Shown here: positions 54,025 through 64,000 of the stretch, piece after piece
How positions within the stretch are numbered: position 1 is the stretch's first letter
Layout: each line of letters opens with the position of its first letter
Made by a program: the position numbers and the translations under genes
Assembly (NCBI GenBank): GCA_018287875.1
Contig: JAGVVL010000009.1
Coordinates: forward strand, 310,001-374,000
Reading direction: 5' to 3'
DNA: 64,000 nucleotides
DNA from: Nigrospora sphaerica
Taxonomy: Eukaryota; Ascomycota; Sordariomycetes; Amphisphaeriales; Apiosporaceae
The notes under the pieces: generated by a model
Told to the model about the DNA's origin: nothing
What the model saw: the letters and a program-made list of their open reading frames with translations, nothing else
Databases searched by the model: none

Positions 54025-55379
54025 GGTCGAGCGTGGATGCTGTTTAGTGTTGACTCCGGCGTTTCGATGTCCATGTCGTCTATCTCTTCGTGGGCTCTGC
54101 TGCGGGCTCTGCCAGTGCTTCTAGTGCGGCAGCTGGTTGCTCGACGCTTCCGCGGCTGTACTGTCTGCCAGTCCTCGGCTGTTGGCTTAGGGGGTTCATG
54201 TGAGGGCAGTGCGAATCCCTTCGGTCTCGTGACATAAGCAGCCTTAGCGATCTGGACCTGCTCCTGGCGGACTGGACACTCCTTAGACCACGCAGTGTGT
54301 GGTCCTCGGCATGCTGGACAGCAATATCGGCTCTGGTTCTCCTTTTCCGGGCATTCTTTTTCCTCGTGCTTAGTCGAGGAGCAGAGCCCGCATCGTCGTG
54401 CATAGCGGCAGACTCGGGCAATGTGTCCATATCGATAGCAGCGGTAACACTGCTTAAGCTGCGCTCCTTCAGCGAAAGGCTCGCATGGATAATAGCCATA
54501 CTGCCAGATGAGGCCGTCTCGGCATAGTTGTTCTGCTTGTTGGACCGTGGCGACTGCGATATATAGAGTTGTGACCTTCCTAGACGACGTCTTGGCGTTG
54601 CGAGGGAGCTTCGCTTCTAGGACATCGATGGGGCCGCCAGGCTGGTTTCGGAGTTGGGCTCCTAGCTGCCCCTGGCTCACCTCTATGGCTTCCTTGTTGA
54701 TACCGTGGGCCACTACTAGGATCTTTCTCTTCTGGATGGAGGCATTCTCTCCGAAGGCCTCGGCAGTCCAGTCTAGGTCGGCTTCTAGGGCTTGTTTTTC
54801 CGCCGCTGTCTTGCATGTGATGGCGTAGTCTCCGCTAGGGAGCTTGCGTGCTGCTACTGCTGCCTCTCTCCCTGTGGCGGCGTTAACCTTGCGAACGATC
54901 TCTGCGTAGGTGCGTCCTTCTGTCTCTGTGGCCTTAACGGTGATCTCTCGTTCCTGACGGGGAGGAAGCGCCTTGGCTATCTGAGGGGCTCTAGGTAAGG
55001 GAGCGGCGGTTATAGCGGTGGTAGCAGCAGCGTATGTCTTAGGGGCCTTGATATCCTTATGGATAGCCTGAAGCGTGTTCTCGATGGCATCGATGCGTCT
55101 CTCGATGCTAGTCTGGCTATCTGGTTCCTTAGCTGCCGCCTCTAAGACCGGGATGGCGGCTTGTACGGCTGCGACCAGGGTCGCAACGTCGGAATCACCA
55201 GCTAAGAAGCGTCTGAGGCAGTTTACGGTGCTGCGAATGGCTTCTGGACTGCGTCCGGGTGCCGTGTTGCTGCTTGGCGATGGTGTTCTTGAGTCCGGAG
55301 GTGACGGCTCGGGGGGTGGGGCGGGCCTATGGCGGCTCCCACCACCCGCGCTTTGCCTCGAGGGTGGTGAATCGACCAT
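54021..55379 (-). CDS. LINE L4 ORF1 (gag-like, three zinc knuckles)
   Basis: 452 residues. The N-terminus is Pro/Ser-rich (PPPEPSPPDSRTPSPSS), followed by an Ala-rich helical middle and an RNA-binding-like part (YAEIVRKVNAATGREAAVAA; FGENASIQKRKILVVAHGIN). Three knuckles are CYRCYRYGHIARVC, CGLCSSTKHEEKEC and CPACRGPHTAWSKEC. The stop TGA overlaps the ORF2 start in ATGA (54021-54024), an arrangement used for termination-reinitiation in some LINEs. The presumed role is binding LINE RNA and forming the RNP. The start MVDSPPSRQ is chosen because it is conserved in L8 and, as MADSPL, in L3. No lesion. Confidence 0.92.
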   Translation of the reverse strand: MVDSPPSRQSAGGGSRHRPAPPPEPSPPDSRTPSPSSNTAPGRSPEAIRSTVNCLRRFLAGDSDVATLVAAVQAAIPVLEAAAKEPDSQTSIERRIDAIENTLQAIHKDIKAPKTYAAATTAITAAPLPRAPQIAKALPPRQEREITVKATETEGRTYAEIVRKVNAATGREAAVAARKLPSGDYAITCKTAAEKQALEADLDWTAEAFGENASIQKRKILVVAHGINKEAIEVSQGQLGAQLRNQPGGPIDVLEAKLPRNAKTSSRKVTTLYIAVATVQQAEQLCRDGLIWQYGYYPCEPFAEGAQLKQCYRCYRYGHIARVCRYARRCGLCSSTKHEEKECPEKENQSRYCCPACRGPHTAWSKECPVRQEQVQIAKAAYVTRPKGFALPSHEPPKPTAEDWQTVQPRKRRATSCRTRSTGRARSRAHEEIDDMDIETPESTLNSIHARP

Positions 55380-55487
55380 TTCTAGGCTGAATGTAGCCCT
55401 AGGAACGGTTTCCGGGCTATCCGGTAGCTTATAGAGTCGTGGTTGTGAAGTTATCGCTGTGTGGGGTCGGTTTCAAAAAAGGTTTTT

Positions 55488-56118
55488 GACCGGCTGTATA
55501 AAGGCAGAAGAGGATAGGCGATAGGGGTGAGCCCTGCGGGACGCCTGCTGGGACTGGGATCTCGTCCGATTCCTGGCCGTCGAAGAATAGCGTCGTGGAC
55601 CGGTTAGATAGGAAGCTTCGGATCCAGCTGATAGTCCATATAGGGACCCTCAGCGCTCGCAGGTTAGCGAGGAGCCTTCCATGGTCGACGGAGTCGAAAG
55701 CGCCTGAGATATCCAGCGATAGAAGAGTTGCTGCACCTCCATGTTTCCAGGCTGTGCGAACTAGGTCCGTTAGCAACCGTAAGGCCGTTTCCGTGGAGCG
55801 GCCTTTCCGGTTGCCCATCTGTTCGTCCGGGAGCAGTCCGTTTTCTTCGGCAAAGCTAGCTAGCCGTTGCGCTAGTAGGCTCTCGATCGCTTTCCCTATA
55901 GTGTTGAGCAGCGCAATAGGTCTCCATCCGCCGGCTTGGTGGTACTCGTTTAGCTGCTTTCCTGGTTTCCGGAGGACAACGGTCACTGCTTTGCGGAACG
56001 CTGTTGGGTAGTATCCTATATGCCAGCATGCTTCCGCTAGGGAGGCCAAGGCCTGGAAGAGGGGCTTTCCTAAGCGTTTAAGGAATTCGTTCGGAAGCTG
56101 GTCTGGCCCAGGCGCCTT
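55488..56118 (-). pseudogene. LINE L5, 5' part (reverse transcriptase fingers/palm)
   Basis: Reads KAPGPDQLPNEFLKRLGKPL, GWRPIALLNTIGKAIESLLA, LSLDISGAFDSVDHGRLLAN and GVPQGSPLSPILFCLYTAG, then stops at the L4 insertion. Homology to the family ends abruptly at 56118 (...GGCGCCTT), the 5' truncation point of L5. Confidence 0.9.
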
Positions 56119-56272
56119 AGATAGCCTCATATTGCCACACAAACTATTAGTCTGTTACTCACTGAGATATACTCCTTGAGGTGACACCCGCATTAGTTAT
56201 AGGTTATAGCATGCCCTAGATGTAAGATACCTGCGGCTATTACTACTTGCCTTGTGCACTTACGTATATCCT

Positions 56273-56633
56273 CCTCGTCTTCTGCCCACAGGAAAGAGAA
56301 AGACAAGAGCGCCTAATCCAGGCCTTAGGAGAACCGATAGACACGGACAGGATGCTCGACTCCCCAGGGAACGCAGGAATTATCGCGAGATGGCTACTCC
56401 GCTCGGGTAGGCTAGGCATGTTCCAGCTTGCAAATCAACTCATTAGCTAGGAAGTGGGCACGATGAGCTCGATCTTGGTATGGCAGGTCAAATAGCAGGA
56501 GGAAGCGGAGCGACGCAGAGGAACCCAGGTTTTTCACCCGACCGGACGGCAGCCCGGAACGGTTTTCTTGGGCTTAGACATGCAGGGGGTCCTCATGGCC
56601 TAGAAAGGTCGCTAGGCGTAAGAATAATAATAT
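56273..56633 (+). mobile_element. LINE L6: short 3'-end insertion with target duplication
   Basis: It contains the last coding part (QERERQERLIQALGEPIDTD; MLDSPGNAGIIARWLLRSGR; stop near 56450), the 3' UTR and an (AAT)n tail. A direct repeat GTATATCCT lies at 56264-56272 and 56634-56642 (11 bp with one mismatch if the preceding AC/AT are counted). It is more diverged from L4 than L5 or L8. Orientation is opposite to L4/L5. Confidence 0.8.
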
Positions 56634-56704
56634 GTATATCCTGATGTATTACACTACTTTGTCCACACAACTGCTACATAGGATGCCCCTGTTTGCTAAC
56701 ACCT

Positions 56705-57006
56705 AGGTAAGTTTTGCCGGTTAAGAGGCGTTTCAAATCGTCTAGAGCACTGCGGATGACCTCTAGGTCGGATCCAGAGGTCATGGTATGGCTGGGCGAC
56801 GGTATTCGAGAGTCCAAAGGCGAGGGGTCGGGTGGTAGGGCGGACGGTTAATAGCTCCCACGACCCGCGCTTTGCCTCGCCGGTGGTGGTTCGGCCATTT
56901 AGGGCTCTGATGGGTCCTAGGAACGGTTTCCGGGCTACCCGGTGGGGTTACAGGCACATGGTTGCGTTGTTGTCGCCTTGTGGGGTCGTTTCCAAGAGTT
57001 TTTTGA
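56705..57006 (-). mobile_element. LINE L7: diverged 5'-end fragment
   Basis: Reverse-strand similarity to the 5' UTR and ORF1 start of the family: the CCGGAAACCGTTCCTAGG block, then a decayed ATGGCCGAACCACCACC start and the Pro/Ser-rich N-terminus. It ends after about 300 bp. It has many substitutions and stops and is the oldest-looking copy. As in L3, a 5' piece without its 3' end is not the usual product of LINE integration. Confidence 0.7.
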
Positions 57007-57987
57007 CGATTATGGCAGACATGTTTTTCTTAATGCTGGTTTCCAGGATCGGCACGCAATACGTTATGCCATGAAGGAGAATGACTCAAGTGCAGTGCCA
57101 GTCCACTCTGCCTGTTCATCGCCACCGTAATCCAGGTTCTTGTGCTGGCTCTGTGTTGGCCTTTGCATTTCTCGATGGGCTGGAAGCTCTCGGCAGACAT
57201 CCTGGCTGCTAAAATACTCATTTCCTCCCGACAATCTACCCGAGACACAATGCATGCCCCGCCAAGAGTCGCCTATCCCGAGTCTGGGCACCGGGGTGTT
57301 CCTGGTGGTCCGTGAGAGATAAGTGCGACCCGCTGCGGAGGTTCATCCCATCGAACTGAAAGGCTGGCATACGTCAGCCTTTGTGCACATTGGCCAGGCC
57401 AACTCCACGTGGGCCCGACGGCGATGGCCAAAGCCACCAGGGCCGTGTACACAGTAGAACCTCCACCACGTCGAGTCGTGAAACCTCCACTTTATCGCCC
57501 GGTGGTCGGGCGCGCCCACAAGAATTGCCGCGGGTTAGAGAAAGAGGCACGGCATGAGCCACCAGCCGGTCTTGGCAGCAGCTCCCGTGCCGAGGGTATT
57601 CGCGGCAATCGAGGTAAGCCCAGCGTTCCGCACTAGCGAGGCTAGCCATCCATGTCCGGAGCCGCACAACCGGTCGACATCCAAGATTGGACACAGATCC
57701 AGGTGTTGGCATGGGACCCGCAATGAGGCGGAGCGATTGCCGGGTTTCGGCAATACCTGCTCACATCCATCCAGACGGCATTGCCTTGACATGATGCGGC
57801 TCTATACTCGTCCTGTGATGAAGACGGGTATAAGTAAGGGCGTGCCCGAAATCCCAAGTCCTGTCTCTCGAAGATCTGTACACGCTCTTCAGCTACCACG
57901 TTCTCTTCAGCCACCCTCGCTCCCTTCTTCGAAGCTCTCACCCTCGTCCACAACATCCTCTCCAACAGAGCCAACCAGTTCGCCAGG
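57007..57987. other. Intergenic, including the dioxygenase promoter
   Basis: No gene could be supported in 57007-57700. A TATA-like GTATAAGTAAG lies near 57829, about 160 bp before the dioxygenase ATG, followed by C/T-rich sequence typical of fungal core promoters. Confidence 0.4.
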
Positions 57988-59156
57988 ATGCAGTTCCTCA
58001 CCACCCTCCTGACCGCCTCCGCCATCATGGTGGCCGCCCACCCCGGCGCCAATGTCGAGGAGGAGGCCCTGGAGCGCCGCGACTTCCTGACCACTGCTAA
58101 GCGCACCAGCCTGGACCACTGCTCGGCCCAGATGAAGGCCCGTGGTATCGAGAAGGCCGCTGCCATCCGCCGCCGCAAGCTCGCTCAGGTCAAGGCCAAG
58201 CGTGGGGTCCTGCCCCGCGCCGAGGGTGATATTAACAAGTCGCACCTTTCCGACGCCAAGTACGACGTGAGCACCCCGCTGGGAACTCTGTTCGAGCAGG
58301 AGAAGTCGTGCGTCCTGGCCCCCGAGGCCATCGAGGGACCTTACTGTGAGTTCCTTGAGTCCAACATCTCATGACGCGGACTTCCTATAACACGCGGCAT
58401 AGACTAACCATGAGAATCTTCTAGACGTCGCTGGCGAGTTTGTCCGTCGTAACCTCGTCGATAAGGAAGAGGGAGTTCCCCTAACGTTCGACCTCGGCAT
58501 CTACGATGTCGATACCTGCGAGCCCGTCACGGACACGTATGTTGAGATCTGGTGTACGTGTATCCCCATGCCTTCCGCGACGGACAGAGAGCGCTGATGT
58601 CTCGGATCTAGCCTGCAACTCGACCGGCATCTACTCGGGCGTCCCCTCGGGCGCCGACTACAGCGCGGCCCCCGAGAACGTCAACACGACTTTCCTGCGC
58701 GGCCTACAGCGCACCGACGCCAGCGGCGCCGTACAGTTCGAGACGCTGTACCCGGGTCACTACTCGGGCCGCACGCAGCACGTGCACGTCGCCGTGCACC
58801 CGGACGCGACGGAGCGCGCCAACCAGACAGTGCTCGACACCACCGTAAGCCACGTCGGCCAGATGTACTTCGACCAGTCCTTGAGCGCGCTGGTCGAGGC
58901 CGTCGCCCCCTACAACACCAACACGCAGCCCGTCACCACCAACGCCGAGGACGGCATCCTCAAGGAGGATCTACCCTACACCGATCCCTTCGTCTCGTAC
59001 GTGCTGCTCGGAGAGGACGTCTCCGAGGGCATCCTGGCCTGGTACAGCTTCGGTGTCAACATGACGGCCTCGCGCGAGGTCAGCGTCGCCGCCACCTACT
59101 ACGAGAGCGGCGGCGTCGCCAACCCCGACGCCAGCGGCCCACCCGGCTCCATCTAA
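57988..59156 (+). CDS. Secreted intradiol ring-cleavage dioxygenase, three exons
   Basis: Exons 57988-58345, 58425-58553 and 58612-59156 give 1032 nt, or 343 residues. Both introns are GT-AG and in phase. A signal peptide (MQFLTTLLTASAIMVAAHP) is followed by a charged pro-like region with a basic stretch. The catalytic domain starts at APEAIEGPYYVAGEF (first Tyr ligand). It contains LYPGHYSGRTQHVHVAVHPD with the second Tyr and the two His ligands of the Fe(III) site. The family cleaves catechol-type rings between the hydroxyls. The extracellular fungal branch has no well-known natural substrate but may act on lignin- or plant-derived phenols. All four ligands are present and the gene appears functional. 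Confidence 0.88.
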
Positions 59157-59534
59157 GTCCGGGGAACGCTGAAGACGACCCTTTGGGTTCCTGTACGTGC
59201 CATATGACCAGAAGCTGGATACGTCAATTCCATGAAATTCACGCATCTGTGGCAGCTAAAGGGACGAGGAGTCAACTCATCTCCAGGTGGAGATATTTTT
59301 GGAAAAAATGGTCCAGTGCTCTGTTTGATATTTAAAATTTTTCGATTCACCCAAACCCCTTGTTTCATTTGAAGACCTGATGAATGACGTGAATCGACTC
59401 TCCAATCATAACCTCCCTGTGGATGCCAAAAACTTTTTCGAAACCGACCCCACACAGCGATAACTTCAAAACCACGACTCTATAAGCTACCGGATAGCCC
59501 GGAAACTGTTCCTAGGGCTTCATTTAGCCTAGAA

Positions 59535-60833
59535 ATGGTCGATCCACCACCTTCGAGGCAAAGCGCGGGTGGTGAGAGCCGCCATAGGCCCGCCCCACCC
59601 CCCGAGCCGTCACCTCCGGACTCAAGAACAACATCGCCAGATAGCATTACAGCACCTGGACGCAGTCCAGAGGATATACGCAGCACTATAGACGACTTCA
59701 AACGCTTCCTAGCTGGTGAAGTCAACATTGCGGCCTTAGCCGCAGCGGTTCAAGCCGCCATTCCGGTCCTAGAGACGGCGGCCAAGGAATCGGACAACCA
59801 GCCCAGCGTCGAAAGACGTATCAATGCTATCGAGAACACGCTGCAAGCTATCTATAAGGAAATCAAAGCTCCTAAGACGTACGCTGCAGCCGCTACTGCC
59901 ATTACCGCCGCCCCGGCGCCCAGGGCCCCCCAGGTAGCCAAGACTCTGCCTTCTCGACACGAACGGGAGGTAACGGTTAAGGCCGCAGGAACTGAAGGCC
60001 GCACCTACGAAGAAATCGTGCGGAAAGTTAACGCAGCAACAGGTAGAGAAACAGTAATAGCCGCACGGAAGCTTCCTAGCGGAGACTATGCTATTACCTG
60101 CAAGACAGCTGAAGAGAAGCGACAGCTGGAAACCGACCGGGCCTGGACCACCGAGGCCTTCGGAGAGAACGCCTCCATCCAGAAGAGAAAGATCCTGGTG
60201 GTGGCCCATGGCATCAACAAGGAGGCCATAGAGACGAACCAAGGGCAGCTAGGAGTCCAACTCCGGAACCAGCCCGGCGGCCCTATCGATGTCCTAGAGG
60301 CCAAGCTCCCTCGCAACGCTAAGACCTCGTCTAGGAAGGTCACGGCCCTATATATTGCAGTATCCACGGTTCAACAAGCGGAACAGCTATGCCTAGACGG
60401 CCTTATTTGGCAGTATGGCTACTATCCATGCGAGCCCTTCGCCGAAGGAGCACAGCTTAAGCAGTGCTACCACTGCTACCGTTATGGACATATCGCCCGT
60501 GTCTGCCGCCACGCACGTAGGTGCGGGCTCTGCTCTTCAACAAAGCATGACGACAAAGAATGCCCAGAAGCCGAGAATAAGAGCCGGTACTGCTGTCCAG
60601 CATGCCGAGGACCACACACTGCGTGGTCTAAGAGTGTCCAGTCCGCCAAGAGCAGGTCCAGATTGCCAAGGCTGCTTATGTCACGAGACCGAAGGGATTC
60701 GCACTGCCCTCGCAAGAACCCCCTAAGCCAACATCCGAGGACTGGCAGACAGTACAGCCGCGGAAGCGTCGAGCAACCAGCTGCCGTACTAGAAGCACTG
60801 GCAGAGCCCGCAGCAGAACCCACGAAGAGATAG
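59535..60833 (+). pseudogene. LINE L8 ORF1 (one-base deletion)
   Basis: Same domain order as L4 ORF1, starting MVDPPPSRQ. Near 60630-60634 the sequence has TCTAAGAGTGT where L4 has TCTAAGGAGTGT, so one G is lost. The frame leaves the third knuckle (WSKSVQSAK instead of WSKECPVRQ) and ends out of frame at 60833. The original frame would have ended at the ATGA that starts ORF2 (60889). Confidence 0.88.
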
Positions 60834-60888
60834 ACGACATGGACATCGAAACACCGGAGTCAACACTAAACAGCATCCACGCTCGACC

Positions 60889-63800
60889 ATGACAGCGCTA
60901 AGGATCCTACACTGGAACACGCAGAAAAGCAAGAAAGCACAGATCCCGGCAGTCGATGCCATCTCCGAAGAGTACGACGTCCTGGCTATCCAAGAGCCCT
61001 GGCGAAACCCACACATGCCGACCACCTACTGCCCGAGATCCTCTCCGTACTACCTACTTTACGCAATCGAGGGAGGTAGGGCATGCATCTATATTAATAA
61101 GAAGTACATCCTAGCGCAGTGGACATACGAGGCGCAGCCAGATAGGTGCAGTATCACAATCCAACTACCAGACGGTCCTATAACGGTTGTCTGCATATAC
61201 TCGCCTCCCCCTGGGTCCACCAGCAGATCGAACCTGCCCGCTATCGAAGCCCTCCATGCCGAACCCCAGCCAAGACGAACAGTCCTCGTGGGAGACTTCA
61301 ACGTCCACCACCCCGTCTGGGGAGGATACAACGTCCGACCCCATAATGCAGCTAACAAGCTGCTCCAGCTAGCAGAATCCTGGAGACTCCAGCTGATCAC
61401 TCCCCCTGGAACACCGACATGGACTCGAAGAGGGTGCATGGACTCCACGATCGACTTAGCGTGGGCCACGGACGATCTCCGAGCTGCCTACGACGGGTAT
61501 GCCCCATTTGCTTGATCCGATCACCTCCCCCAGGTGATACGCGTGGCTGGACCCCGTACAGACCGCCAAGACAGGCCACGACGCAGCTGGAAAACAGCTG
61601 ACTATAACCAGGCGAAGGCAGAAGCGGCACACCTACCACAGCCAGGGCGACTCGAGACACCAGAAGAAATCGATAGCTACACCGAAACGTTAACTAAGGA
61701 GCTAACTCGGATAGCCGACCTAGTTGCCCCCCTCCGCTACTCTAAAGGGAGAGGTAAAGCCTGGTGGAACCGCGAGACAAAAGAAGCTATAGAGAAGGAG
61801 CGAAGAGCCCAGCGGATATGGCTTTCCGACAGGACGGACGCAGCTTGGCGAGCCCTCCGGCAGTCAACTCTCTTAAAGAAGAAAGCAATCTGAGAAGCTA
61901 AGACGGCGTCTTGGAGACATATGCTCCACGAGGCGTCTAGCCAGCCAGCTGGCGTCTGGAATATTGCGAGATGGGCAAGAACGGAAAGAGCAGCACCGCC
62001 GTTACCCCCAGCAGTCCCTACGCTCTACACACTGCGTGGCGAAGCAACGACCCATAAGGAGAAAACAGAGGCCTTCCGAGAGAGGTTCTATCCCCTCCCT
62101 AAGACTACGTACACCGGCTTCCGAATAACGAACCGGCTCGCAGCGCCTCTCGATATGGACAGCAAGGTGACAGCATAACAAGTCCAAGACATCCTCACTA
62201 AAGTAGGCCAGTGGAAGGCGCCTGGGCCAGACCAGCTTCCGAACGGATTCCTTAAACGCTTAGGAAAGCCCCTCTTCCAGGCCTTGGCCTCCCTAGCGGA
62301 AACATGCTGGCGTATAGGATACTACCCAACAGCGTTCCGCAAAGCAGTGACCGTTGTCCTCCGGAAACCAGGAAAGCAGCCAAACGAGTACCACCAAGCC
62401 GGCGGATGGAGACCTATTGCGCTGCTCAACACTATAGGGAAAGCGATCGAGAGCCTACTAGCGCAACGGCTAGCTAGCTTTGCCGAAGAGAACGGACTGC
62501 TCCCGGACGAACAGATGGGCAACCGGAAAGGCCGCTCCACGGAAACGGCCTTACGGTTGCTAACGGACCTAGTCCGCACAGCCTGGAAACATGGAGGCGC
62601 AGCAACCTTTCTATCGCTGGATATTTCGGGCGCTTTCGACTCCGTCGACCATGGAAGGCTCCTCGCTAACCTGCGAGCGCTAAGGGTCCCTATATGGACT
62701 ATCAGCTGGATCCGAAGCTTCCTATCTAACCGGTCCACGACGCCATCCTCCGACGGCCAAGAATCGGACGAGATCCCAGTCCCGGCAGGCGTCCCACAGG
62801 GCTCACCCCTATCGCCTATCCTCTTCTGCCTTTATACAGCAGGTCTCTATAAGGCTCTCCGCGCCGTACCAGGGATAGCTACTATAGCCTTCGCAGACGA
62901 CACGAACCTCGTGGGCTTCGGCTTAAACCCAGAGCAGACCTGTGAGCGGCTAGAAGCCGCTCACGGAGTCTGCAAAGAATGGACAGTCAGCCACGGCATG
63001 ACCTTCGCAGTCCAGAAATATCACCTAGTCCACTTCTCTCGAAGACGGAAAGGTCCGGACACGAAGATAGCCTTAGAAGGTCACGAAATCGAACCAGAAG
63101 ACTCCTGCCGTGTCCTTGGTATCCAGGTGGATAGACGTCTCCGCTGGGACGTCCATATCCAGTCGATATCGAAGAAGATGGCGACGCAGGTCTATGCCCT
63201 AGACCGGATAGCCGGCTCGACATGGGGCGCGTCCCTCCAGCGAGCCCGCCAAGTCTATACAGCCGTCGTACGGTCCGCGATAGGCTATGGAGCTTCAGAG
63301 TGGCACCGCCAGATCTCGAAAAATAGAGCCAAGGCACTCAACGACGTCCAGACAGAGTGCCTCCGAAAGGTCACAGGAGCTTTCAAAGCCACGGCCACCG
63401 CAGTACTAGAAACGGAAGCTTACGTGTCCCCCTTAGACACGTGGCTCAACAGAAGGGTGGCGGCATCGGAAGAGAGGCTCCAACAGCCGCGTATCGCATC
63501 ACTCATCCAAGCGAGATGCGATAGCGCAGCTAGATGGATCCTAACAAGACCGACTCGCCGGCGCGGACCGAAAGGCCCCGACGCTCCCGATCGCAAGAGG
63601 TGGCTAAACGAATGGCTAGCTGGAGACTCAGCACATAAGGCTGAGGAGAGAGACTGGCTCCAGAGATGGAAACAAACGCAGAAAAACCGAACAGCACGAG
63701 CCCCGGCAGCAACTAAGATGCCGCCAGACAAGCACGTCCTTAAGCTCCATAAAGGACTTCACAAGGCAGAGAGCTCGATCCTCGTCCAAGCGAGGACCGG

Positions 63801-64000
63801 CAAGATTGGGCTACGAGACTTCCTTTTTAGGCGCAGGGTTCCAGGCTTCGACAGCCCATGGTGTGACTGCGGTCAGGGTAGGGAGACCGTCCGGCATATC
63901 CTCGTTTTCTGCCCACGGGAAAGAGAAAGACGAGAGCATCTCGTCCAAGCTCTAGGAGGACCGATAGACACGGACAGGATGCTCGACACCCCCGGAAAAG
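60889..64000 (+). pseudogene. LINE L8 ORF2 (three in-frame stops)
   Basis: It starts MTALRILHWNTQKSKKAQIP and stays in one frame to the window end, with stops at 61513-61515 (TGA, where L4 has GGA), 61891-61893 (TGA, where L2 has CGC) and 62176-62178 (TAA, where L2 and L4 have GAA or GAG). The endonuclease motifs and the RT core including FADD (near 62895) are otherwise well kept, and the C-terminal zinc motif is present (63860-63915). Only three point lesions plus the ORF1 deletion separate it from an open copy, so it is relatively young. Confidence 0.9.

Larger units (their letters stand above)
50644..55487 (-). mobile_element. LINE L4: full-length copy with both frames intact
   Basis: 4844 bp from the family 5' end (AAAAACC..., at 55487) to an (AAT)n tail (50644-50663). 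It is flanked by a perfect 13-bp direct repeat GACCGGCTGTATA at 50631-50643 and 55488-55500, and lies in the same orientation within older L5. ORF1 and ORF2 are open. The tail is TAA-type rather than poly(A), as in I-like elements. This is the youngest copy in the window and the best candidate for an active element. Confidence 0.95.
59428..64000 (+). mobile_element. LINE L8: near full-length, degenerate, cut by the window end
   Basis: It begins at the family 5' end (AAAAACTTTTTCGAAACCGACCCC) and is colinear with L4 over its whole visible length, ending within the last part of ORF2. Because the 5' end is present, it was a full-length insertion. The right end and any target duplication lie outside the window. 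Confidence 0.92.

Noticed and set aside
1..64000. CRISPR arrays, prokaryotic defence or operon systems
   Set aside because: No regularly spaced direct repeats or bacterial gene organisation; all evidence is fungal.

Overview
The window is genomic DNA of a filamentous ascomycete (Pezizomycotina). The evidence is short spliced introns of about 50-200 bp, Zn(II)2Cys6/MHR transcription factors, PTH11/rhodopsin-type membrane proteins, an ascomycete-type laccase ending in DSGI, a DUF6604-like protein, an EthD protein, and fungal non-LTR (Tad/I-type) and pogo/Fot-type transposons. The species cannot be named from the sequence. The layout is that of a transposon-rich accessory compartment: islands of normal-looking genes sit among nested, truncated and decaying elements and gene relics.

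Region by region (names L1-L8 and P1-P4 are mine). 1-0.9 kb: 3' part of a rhodopsin-domain membrane protein. 0.9-4.5 kb: non-coding, with a 167-bp LINE tail (L1) and purine-rich repeats. 4.6-7.3 kb: 5'-truncated LINE L2. 7.6-11.2 kb: a small secreted-protein gene (frameshifted) divergent from a four-exon laccase. 11.5-13.2 kb: remnant of a second LINE family. 13.4-16.3 kb: multi-exon Zn2Cys6 regulator with an 18-nt microexon. 16.4-17.1 kb: zinc-cluster fragment. 17.9-20.1 kb: DUF6604-like pseudogene. 20.6-22.1 kb: transposase and Myb/SANT-like relics. 22.6-35.4 kb: a large inverted duplication with arms of about 2.86 kb, each carrying a rhodopsin-type gene. Between the arms lie a transposase relic P4, a nearly intact pogo transposon P1, an EthD gene, and a composite of pogo P3 with LINE L3. 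35.9-36.7 kb: degenerate secreted Asn/Gly-rich protein. 37.4-40.0 kb: JmjC-type protein. 42.4-43.8 kb: BTB protein. 44.1-46.9 kb: DUF3176-like relic, pogo P2 and a DUF6604 fragment. 46.9-49.1 kb: MHR transcription factor. 49.2-57.0 kb: a LINE nest, with full-length L4 inside older L5, then L6 and L7. 58.0-59.2 kb: secreted intradiol dioxygenase. 59.4-64.0 kb: degenerate near-full-length LINE L8, running off the window.

Eight copies of one LINE family are present. The family has an ORF1 with three zinc knuckles, an ORF2 with endonuclease and reverse transcriptase, an ATGA stop/start junction, and a (TAA)n tail instead of poly(A). L4 has both frames open, a perfect 13-bp target duplication, and lies inside L5, so it is the youngest and possibly active copy. 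Reconstructed insertion histories (target duplications, an empty-site paralogue for P1, a deletion fusing P3 and L3) are the best-supported unusual observations. I found no CRISPR array, operon-like prokaryotic system or convincing tRNA/rRNA gene. The laccase, dioxygenase, EthD and regulator genes could serve aromatic or secondary metabolism, but nothing here proves that they form one cluster.
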